In this document: positions 5,364-10,605 of the stretch, one piece after another
How positions within the stretch are numbered: the first letter of the stretch is position 1
How the letters are laid out: each line of letters starts with the position of its first letter
Assembly (NCBI GenBank): GCA_904501845.1
Contig: CAJGCH010000084.1
Span: forward strand, 1 to 10,605
From: an uncultured Bacillaceae bacterium
GTDB lineage: Bacteria; Bacillota; Bacilli; Bacillales; Pradoshiaceae
DNA: 10,605 nt
Direction of reading: 5' to 3'
Position numbers and translations under genes: made by a program
Notes under the pieces: generated by a model
What the model was told of the DNA's origin: nothing
Databases searched by the model: none
Seen by the model: only the letters and a program-made list of their open reading frames with translations

Positions 5364-6404
5364 ATGAAACCTATCAAAACAGCCATCATTGGATATGGGC
5401 TATCAGGCTCTAAATTCCACGCACCATTTATCAAAGACATGAAGGAGTTCGAATTATCTGCCATCGTGGTTCGCGACCCTGAAAAAATCCGTTCTCAAGT
5501 AGAAGATATTCCGGTGTACGATTCTATTGAAAGAGTGCTTGAGGAAGTGCCGGAGATTGAATTAGTCATTATCTCCACCCCGACACCAACTCACTATTCT
5601 GTAGCGAAAACGGCGATTAAGGCTGGCAAGCATTTAATCGTGGAGAAACCATTTGTCGTTACGATTGAAGAAGGAGAGGAATTAATCGCCCTTGCCAAAG
5701 AACATAATACCGTGTTGAGTGTCTACCAAAACCGGCGCTGGGACGGGGATTACTTGACGGTTAAAAGCCTAATGGACTCAGGTAAGTTGGGCAGCGTACA
5801 TACGATTGAAATGAACTGGGACCGCTACCGCAAGGAAGTGCGCGATCGCTGGAAGGAAGCTGATATCCCTGGGAGCGGTGTATTCTATGATATTGCTCCG
5901 CATATGCTTGACCAAGCTCTATGTCTATGGGGAGAGCCGTATGCCATCTACGGCAATATGCAAAAACAGCGGGAAGGTGCAAAGGCAACCGACTATTTCC
6001 ACGTAGTCCTTGAGTATGAACAAGGAAGCATCCTCATCCGCGGCGGCACATTAGTTTCGGCCCAAACACCGCGCTTTGCTATTCACGGCTCTGAGGGATC
6101 CTATATTATCTGTGGCCATGATCCACAAGAGGCTCAGCTGCAAGCAGGCATCATGCCAAGTGACGAAGAATATGGAAAACGGGATGAAAACCGCTTAAGT
6201 ATTTTCGTGAAGCCGGATGGGACACAGGAGAAAATTGAGGTCGTAAAAGGCAATTATGCTGACTACTTCAAACAAGTCGCAAATGCCATCCATGAAGGAG
6301 GACCAGTTCCTGTGACAGCTGAAGAAGGCTTAGCTGTTATTCGCCTCATTGAAGCAGGCATTGAGAGTGCGAGAGAGAAAAAGATAGTGATTAATAGGGC
6401 ATAA
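5364..6404 (+). CDS. Gfo/Idh/MocA family NAD(P)-dependent oxidoreductase, IolW/YdgJ-like
   Basis: The 346-residue cytoplasmic dehydrogenase has an N-terminal Rossmann fold starting IGYGLSGSKFHAPF (9-22, glycine motif G10-G12-G15). The family's EKP signature is at 94-96, with K95 the expected catalytic lysine. YQNRRWDGDYLT (121-132) and YDIAPHMLDQAL (175-186, with D176 and H180 in the active-site positions) follow in the substrate domain. These blocks resemble B. subtilis YvaA/IolW, an NADP+-dependent scyllo-inositol 2-dehydrogenase, and E. coli YdgJ. The substrate is therefore probably a polyol or sugar, but no inositol genes lie nearby. The start is uncertain: ATG occurs at 5346, 5358 and 5364. 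GAGGAGAG (5348-5355) excludes 5346 and leaves 5364, or less well 5358. The gene is flanked by its own terminator and that of pdaA, so it is monocistronic. No frameshift or missing key residue is seen. Confidence 0.87.
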   Translation: MKPIKTAIIGYGLSGSKFHAPFIKDMKEFELSAIVVRDPEKIRSQVEDIPVYDSIERVLEEVPEIELVIISTPTPTHYSVAKTAIKAGKHLIVEKPFVVTIEEGEELIALAKEHNTVLSVYQNRRWDGDYLTVKSLMDSGKLGSVHTIEMNWDRYRKEVRDRWKEADIPGSGVFYDIAPHMLDQALCLWGEPYAIYGNMQKQREGAKATDYFHVVLEYEQGSILIRGGTLVSAQTPRFAIHGSEGSYIICGHDPQEAQLQAGIMPSDEEYGKRDENRLSIFVKPDGTQEKIEVVKGNYADYFKQVANAIHEGGPVPVTAEEGLAVIRLIEAGIESAREKKIVINRA

Positions 6405-6419
6405 GTGAGTGAGAACAGT

Positions 6420-6462
6420 CCCCATAAGAGATAGAAGCGTTTCTGTCTTTTATGGGGGTTTT
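6420..6462 (+). terminator. Long hairpin terminator of the oxidoreductase gene
   Basis: Positions 6420-6436 pair with 6441-6457 in a 17-bp stem containing two G-U pairs, closed by a 4-base loop (GCGT). The U-tract is short (GTTTT), but stem length and location after the stop support termination. Confidence 0.8.
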
Positions 6463-6704
6463 AAGATGAAATGGTATACGCTTCTTTCGGTCCTAAAGAG
6501 GAATCCTGAAGGTTCAGGCTATTCATCTATTAGGCCATTTTAGGGATTGCCGTGTGCTTCCCATTGACGATTTACATTATCATCCTTTCACCCTGCATAT
6601 CTTACTCTCTTTGTCTTCATAAACTAGCGGAGGAAGGAGATTTTTATGGTCGCTTAGGCTATAATGTAAAGATAAATTCAGATGCGAAGGAGGAGAAAAA
6701 GGAC
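6463..6704 (+). other. Leader/intergenic region before recQ, no confident gene
   Basis: Together with the preceding terminator this makes 300 bases without a convincing gene. It holds a small inverted repeat CCTGAAGGTTCAGG (6505-6518) nested within CCTAAA (6492-6497), which could pair with either TTAGG (6530-6534) or TTTAGG (6539-6544). A 25-codon open frame (6466-6543) has no proper ribosome site. A strong GGAGGAAGGAG (6629-6639) is followed by ATG 6646 and a stop after three codons. A lone TATAAT lies at 6660-6665. The recQ frame is open back to 6552, but no start signal there competes with ATG 6705. Confidence 0.5.
6660..6665 (+). promoter_or_regulatory. Candidate -10 element for recQ
   Basis: TATAAT is exact and lies 40 bases before the recQ start, leaving room for a leader of about 30 bases carrying AAGGAGGAG. 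No recognisable -35 lies 16-18 bases upstream and there is no TG extension, so the match may be chance. Confidence 0.35.
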
Positions 6705-8843
6705 ATGCTTGAAGAAGCTAGCTCCCTATTAAAAAAGCATTTCGGTTATGAGCAATTCCGAGAAGGGCAAAGAAAGATCATTGAGCAGGTCTTGAACAGA
6801 ACAGATACTCTTGGAATTATGCCGACGGGCGGAGGGAAGTCGATATGTTATCAAATTCCGGCCTTAGTCATCCCGGGCTTTACCCTCGTAATCTCTCCCC
6901 TAATTTCTCTCATGAAGGACCAGGTCGATGCGCTCGACCAGGCAGGTATTCCCGCTACGTTTATCAATAGTTCCCTAAGTGCACAGGAAGTGAACGACCG
7001 GCTGTCTGATGTTCAATACGGTGTCTATAAGCTGCTTTACCTTGCACCGGAGCGGCTTGAGAGCCATGCGTTCATGGAAGAAATTCGCCGCTTGCCGGTT
7101 GGTCTGATAGCGGTTGATGAAGCTCACTGTATTTCCCAGTGGGGACATGACTTCCGTCCGAGTTATTTGCGCATTCAGTCGCTTGCAGGCCAATTGGAAT
7201 CGAATCCCGTTGTGCTGGCGCTGACAGCGACCGCCACGCCGCGCGTGCAGGAGGATATCCAGAGGGCGCTCGATATATCTGAAGCGAATACCGTTTTAAC
7301 CGGGTTTGAACGCAGCAACTTAAGCTTCCAGGTCATCAAAGGACAGAATAAGCAGAAGTTCATTGATGCGTACGTGAAGAAGAATCAATCGGTTTCAGGA
7401 ATCATTTATTGCGCGACTCGCAAGACAGTCGACCATCTATATGAGCGGCTGCGTCAAAAAGGAATAGCCGCAGGCCGTTACCATGCGGGGCTATCATCAG
7501 AGGAAAGGGAGCTAGAACAGGACCGCTTCCTGCGTGATGAAATAACGGTCATGATTGCGACGAATGCCTTTGGCATGGGCATCGATAAATCCGATGTCCG
7601 CTATGTCATCCATGCGCAAATGCCGAAGAATATGGAGGGTTATTATCAGGAAGCTGGCCGGGCCGGCCGTGATGGGCTTCCAAGTGACTGTCTTCTCTTG
7701 CATTCAGAGCAGGATGTGCAGGTGCAAAGGTTCTTGATTGATCAGTCCCAAGGGGATGAGGACCATAAAGAGGCTGAATTGAAAAAGCTGTACCAAATGC
7801 GTGATTATTGCCATACACAGGGCTGTCTTCAGGCGTTCATTCTCCATTATTTTGGAGAGGAAGAGGCAGATAATTGCGGCAGGTGCTCCAATTGCCTTGA
7901 TGAGCGGAGTTCAGTAGATGTGACGAAGGAAGCGCAGATGGTGCTTTCTTGCATCATTCGCATGGGGGAGCGCTTCGGCAAAATGATGGTAGCTCAGGTG
8001 CTGACCGGTTCTGCGAATAAGAAGGTACTTGAGCAGAATTTCGACCGGCTTCCAACCTATGGGCTCCTGAAGCAGCAGTCAGCGAAGGATGTAGGGGACT
8101 TGATTGACTTCCTCACATCCGAGCAATATATCGGCATCACAGGCGGTCAGTTCCCGCTCCTTTATGTCACCCAGTCAGGGAAAGAGGTTCTCCTCGGCAA
8201 GAAGAACGTCATGAGGAAGGAAGCGGTTCGCATCTCGAGCGTTGCGCTTGATGACCCGCTATTCGAGGAGCTGCGCTCGCTCAGGAAAGAGATTGCCGGT
8301 GAAGAGAAGGTACCGCCATACTTAATCTTCTCAGACCAAGCCTTGCGTGATATGTGTGCCAAGCAGCCGGCAACGGGTGATGACTTCCTCGATGTGAAGG
8401 GTGTCGGCAAACAGAAAGCTGAGAAATACGGCGAACGTTTTATCCAAGCGATTGCTGCATTTCTCAGCGAGAATGAATATGAGGCCAAGACTGTTGCGGA
8501 GGAAGAAAAGCCAGCGAAGAAGACGAAGGCAGCTGTGAAGAACTCCCACTTGGGTACATATGAATTGTATAAAACCGGTTTGAGCCTCAAGGAAATGGCC
8601 GAAGAGAGGGGACTTTCCGTCCAGACGATTGAGTCCCATTTATTCCGCTGTCTCGATGAAGGGATGGAGCTGGACTGGTCTTTCTTTTTCACGGAAGATG
8701 AGGAAGAACAAATACTCGCAGTCATCAAAGAGACAGGCAGTGAATTGTTGAAGCCGATTAAGGAGGCTCTTCCTGATAATGTCAGCTATACAGCCATTAA
8801 GGCTGTCTTGAAAAAACGGCAATCGAAATGGGCGAAGGCTTAA
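6705..8843 (+). CDS. recQ: ATP-dependent DNA helicase RecQ
   Basis: The 712-residue 3'-5' DNA helicase acts in recombination and replication-fork repair. The helicase core is complete: motif 0 FGYEQFREGQ (13-22), Walker A MPTGGGKS (39-46), DEAH (138-141) running into the RecQ aromatic loop HCISQWGHDFRP, TATAT (174-178), TNAFGMGIDK (286-295) and the arginine-finger region QEAGRAGRDG (315-324). Zinc cysteines are C374, C391, C394 and C397, spaced as in E. coli RecQ. A winged-helix RQC region (about 400-500) and an HRDC domain (about 515-588) follow. After a lysine/alanine-rich linker, a helix-turn-helix region (about 614-712) ends the protein, making it longer than B. subtilis RecQ (591 by memory). 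ATG 6705 follows AAGGAGGAG by 9 bases and matches the normal N-terminus; the frame upstream to 6552 is not RecQ-like. No terminator separates it from the next gene. Confidence 0.95.
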   Translation: MLEEASSLLKKHFGYEQFREGQRKIIEQVLNRTDTLGIMPTGGGKSICYQIPALVIPGFTLVISPLISLMKDQVDALDQAGIPATFINSSLSAQEVNDRLSDVQYGVYKLLYLAPERLESHAFMEEIRRLPVGLIAVDEAHCISQWGHDFRPSYLRIQSLAGQLESNPVVLALTATATPRVQEDIQRALDISEANTVLTGFERSNLSFQVIKGQNKQKFIDAYVKKNQSVSGIIYCATRKTVDHLYERLRQKGIAAGRYHAGLSSEERELEQDRFLRDEITVMIATNAFGMGIDKSDVRYVIHAQMPKNMEGYYQEAGRAGRDGLPSDCLLLHSEQDVQVQRFLIDQSQGDEDHKEAELKKLYQMRDYCHTQGCLQAFILHYFGEEEADNCGRCSNCLDERSSVDVTKEAQMVLSCIIRMGERFGKMMVAQVLTGSANKKVLEQNFDRLPTYGLLKQQSAKDVGDLIDFLTSEQYIGITGGQFPLLYVTQSGKEVLLGKKNVMRKEAVRISSVALDDPLFEELRSLRKEIAGEEKVPPYLIFSDQALRDMCAKQPATGDDFLDVKGVGKQKAEKYGERFIQAIAAFLSENEYEAKTVAEEEKPAKKTKAAVKNSHLGTYELYKTGLSLKEMAEERGLSVQTIESHLFRCLDEGMELDWSFFFTEDEEEQILAVIKETGSELLKPIKEALPDNVSYTAIKAVLKKRQSKWAKA

Positions 8844-8874
8844 GCTGAACATGTACACATAAGGAGAGAAAACC

Positions 8875-8883
8875 TGCTATAAT
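8875..8883 (+). promoter_or_regulatory. Extended -10 promoter for the glycosylase-methyltransferase operon
   Basis: TGCTATAAT (8875-8883) is an exact extended -10 located 33 bases before the glycosylase start. A -35 at the ideal distance is absent; TGTACA (8852-8857) is 20 bases away. Extended -10 promoters tolerate a weak -35, so internal initiation downstream of recQ is likely. Confidence 0.58.
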
Positions 8884-8915
8884 AAGGGACTATTCTTGCA
8901 TAAGGGGAGATGGAT

Positions 8916-9788
8916 ATGTGGAAGGAGAGCATTCAGATTGAGGGACCGTATAATTTCGATCTTGTCTTAGAACGGATTAGCCTAGATCCGTTGCATGAAA
9001 TCGATCTAATCAATCGATTGATTAAGGTACCCATACTGATAAACGGGAAGCCATATGTGTATCAAGTGCAGGCGGTTGGCACTGGTGATGCACCGGCATT
9101 CCTTATCAGCGGGGAAGCAGAGCAGGAGCGGGCGATGAAGAGGCTTGCAGACATCTTTCAGTGGAATCTTCCCTTGTCACATATTCATGCCCACTTTGGC
9201 GAAAGCAAGCTTAAGGATATATTTGAGACCCATCGCGGGACACCGCTAATCTTGGACTTTGACTTATATGGCTGCCTGGTGAAAAACATTATCCATCAGC
9301 AATTGAACATGGCATTTGCCCAAAAGCTGACGATGGATTTTGTGCATACGTATGGATTCAGGCAAGATGGTGCCTGGTTTTACCCGACACCTGGGCGGGC
9401 GGCGGCGTTGACAGTAGATGAGCTGCGCGCCCTAAAATTCAGCTCCAGGAAGGCAGAATATGTGATTGGCCTATCCGAGAAGGTGGCAAGTGGTGAATTG
9501 GATCTAGAAGGGATGCGCGAGTGGAGCGATGAAGCCATTATAGATGAGCTTACCAAGGTACGCGGCATCGGGCGCTGGACGGCGGAGAACTTCCTGCTAT
9601 TCGGGCTCGGTCGCCCCAACCTTTTCCCGAAAGCCGATATCGGCATCCAAAATGCGATTAAGCTGCTATATAATCTCGAGAAAAAGCCGACAATGGACGA
9701 AATGGATCAATTTAGCGAACAGTGGCATCCTTATTTGAGCTACGCCTCGCTTTATTTATGGAGAAGCATCGAAAAACGGAGGAATTAA
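8916..9788 (+). CDS. yfjP: DNA-3-methyladenine glycosylase family protein, YfjP/AlkA-like
   Basis: The 290-residue base-excision repair glycosylase belongs to the HhH-GPD superfamily and probably removes alkylated purines from DNA. The AlkA-like N-terminal region is followed by helices carrying KNIIHQQLNMAFAQKL (123-138). The helix-hairpin-helix LTKVRGIGRWTAENFLL (212-228, with G217-I218-G219) and the downstream FPKADIGI (237-244) follow, where D241 is the expected catalytic aspartate. No iron-sulfur cysteine cluster is visible, consistent with AlkA rather than the EndoIII/MutY type. ATG 8916 is preferred over ATG 8910 because AAGGGGAG (8902-8909) ends immediately before 8910 but is 6 bases from 8916; this also gives the MWKE start I recall for YfjP. 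Its stop lies one base before the next start, so both genes form an operon, as in B. subtilis yfjP-yfjO. The exact lesion range is unknown. Confidence 0.9.
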   Translation: MWKESIQIEGPYNFDLVLERISLDPLHEIDLINRLIKVPILINGKPYVYQVQAVGTGDAPAFLISGEAEQERAMKRLADIFQWNLPLSHIHAHFGESKLKDIFETHRGTPLILDFDLYGCLVKNIIHQQLNMAFAQKLTMDFVHTYGFRQDGAWFYPTPGRAAALTVDELRALKFSSRKAEYVIGLSEKVASGELDLEGMREWSDEAIIDELTKVRGIGRWTAENFLLFGLGRPNLFPKADIGIQNAIKLLYNLEKKPTMDEMDQFSEQWHPYLSYASLYLWRSIEKRRN

Positions 9789-9789
9789 G

Positions 9790-10605
9790 ATGAAGCAACA
9801 GGCAGCAAACATCCGTGAAGGACAAGAAATATTGCTGACAATTAAGCGCCTCGGCATCAATGGGGAAGGAGTCGGCTACTATAAGCGCCAGGTCGTTTTC
9901 GTGCCCGGCGCCCTGCCAGAGGAGGTCGTCGAGGTCAAGATTACGAACACCCATCCGAAGTATTCGGAAGGGTTCATAAAGAAAATCAAGAAAGCATCCC
10001 CGCACCGTGTCAAGCCGCCATGTCCGGTCTATGATGTGTGCGGAGGATGCCAGCTGCAGCATCTCGAATACGGCCAGCAGCTGCGTGAAAAGCGAGATAT
10101 CGTCATTCAATCGCTCGAACGCCACAGCCGCTTCAATGCGAGTAATGTGGATATCCGCCCGACGATTGGCATGGACAACCCGTGGAACTATCGCAACAAA
10201 AACCAATTCCAAGTAGGAACGAATGACAAGCAAGAGCTGATTGCTGGCCTATATGCCGCCAACAGCCATAATTTAATTGATATTGAGAATTGTATGGTCC
10301 AGCATGAGGCGACGAATAAGGTCACTCGGACCGTGCTTGGCATTTTGAAGGGGCTCGGAGTTCCGGCTTATGATACGAAGAAAAAAAGCGGTATCGTCAA
10401 GACCGTCGTAACCCGCGTCGGCTTTGCTTCTGACCAGGTTCAAGTCGTCATCATTACCATCTCCGAAAAGCTTCCGAAAAAGCGCGAAATAATTGAAGAA
10501 ATCAACAAGCGCCTTCCGGAAGTCGTTTCCATCGTTCAGAACGTTAATAAGGAAAATACCCCGCTAGTCTTCGGAGAGAAAACGATTCATCTATGGGGAG
10601 AAGAA
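9790..10605 (+). CDS. rlmD: 23S rRNA (uracil-5-)-methyltransferase, TrmA/RlmCD family (3' end outside window)
   Basis: An open frame from ATG 9790 runs off the window (272 codons seen; the family has about 450-470). The N-terminal TRAM domain (about 8-70) includes the RLGINGEGVGYYKRQVVFVP block. Four cysteines expected to hold a 4Fe-4S cluster follow: C78, C84 and C87 in the CPVYDVCGGCQLQH pattern, and C168. NYRNKNQFQVG (133-143) is the conserved start of the central domain. The SAM-binding and catalytic cysteine regions lie beyond the end. Relatives place a methyl group on C5 of uracils in 23S rRNA (RlmC, RlmD, RlmCD) or tRNA (TrmA). By gene order this is the YfjO paralogue rather than YefA/RlmCD, so the modified base is not certain and the symbol is provisional. 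GGAGG (9778-9782), inside the end of the glycosylase gene, lies 7 bases before the ATG, which suggests translational coupling. Confidence 0.9.
   Translation, partial: MKQQAANIREGQEILLTIKRLGINGEGVGYYKRQVVFVPGALPEEVVEVKITNTHPKYSEGFIKKIKKASPHRVKPPCPVYDVCGGCQLQHLEYGQQLREKRDIVIQSLERHSRFNASNVDIRPTIGMDNPWNYRNKNQFQVGTNDKQELIAGLYAANSHNLIDIENCMVQHEATNKVTRTVLGILKGLGVPAYDTKKKSGIVKTVVTRVGFASDQVQVVIITISEKLPKKREIIEEINKRLPEVVSIVQNVNKENTPLVFGEKTIHLWGEE

Noticed and set aside
6466..6543. 25-codon open frame before recQ (starts MKWYTLL)
   Set aside because: No proper ribosome site beyond G residues belonging to the preceding terminator stem, and no recognisable protein pattern.
6552..6704. N-terminal extension of RecQ from the upstream in-frame start
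   Set aside because: The extension is unlike RecQ, has no ribosome site, and ATG 6705 has a strong AAGGAGGAG at 9 bases.
8162..8728. 188-residue open frame on the minus strand inside recQ
   Set aside because: A shadow of the recQ coding sequence, rich in Ser/Arg/Phe, with no start signal and no family resemblance.
1..10605. Defence system, prophage, transposon or CRISPR array
   Set aside because: Every sizeable frame fits a chromosomal housekeeping family, and no repeats, integrase, transposase or toxin-antitoxin pair were seen.

Overview
The window looks like chromosomal DNA of a Bacillaceae bacterium (Bacillota, Bacillus sensu lato). Grounds: strong AAGGAGG-type ribosome binding sites, GTG starts alongside ATG, intrinsic terminators with T-runs after most genes, a sporulation-type peptidoglycan deacetylase (PdaA), and gene content and order matching the B. 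subtilis yfkF-yfkE(chaA)-yfkD ... yfjT-pdaA(yfjS) ... yfjP-yfjO neighbourhood as I recall it. This is housekeeping backbone; I see no transposase, integrase, phage gene, CRISPR array, rRNA or tRNA.

Layout. 1-255: the 3' end of an EamA/DMT-type membrane transporter (+). 271-311: a terminator shared with the convergent MFS permease (286-1476, -). 1584-2648: ChaA/YfkE Ca2+/H+ antiporter (+), divergent from the permease. 2649-3134: a 486-base gap with no convincing protein gene. It carries a near-consensus sigma-A promoter facing left and a hairpin that folds better on the minus strand, so it may encode a small RNA of roughly 270 nt. 3135-3953: YfkD, a secreted protein of unknown function. 4065-4265: a 66-residue acidic SE1561/YfjT-like protein. 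4349-5158: PdaA. 5364-6404: a Gfo/Idh/MocA oxidoreductase resembling IolW/YvaA and E. coli YdgJ. 6705-8843: a full-length RecQ helicase with HRDC and C-terminal helix-turn-helix regions. 8916-9788: a YfjP/AlkA-like DNA glycosylase. 9790 to the window end: the N-terminal part of a TrmA/RlmCD-type rRNA uracil-5 methyltransferase, spaced for translational coupling to the glycosylase.

How they relate. Most genes are single transcription units closed by their own hairpins, so the block is a conserved neighbourhood rather than one pathway. The clear operon is the glycosylase plus the methyltransferase, possibly with readthrough from recQ because no terminator separates them. PdaA makes muramic delta-lactam for the spore cortex. 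RecQ and the glycosylase serve DNA repair. The permease, ChaA and the EamA protein are transport functions.

The best candidate for something undescribed is the minus-strand RNA unit at about 2655-2958. No new multi-gene system is apparent. All family assignments come from reading motifs and from memory; no database search was run.
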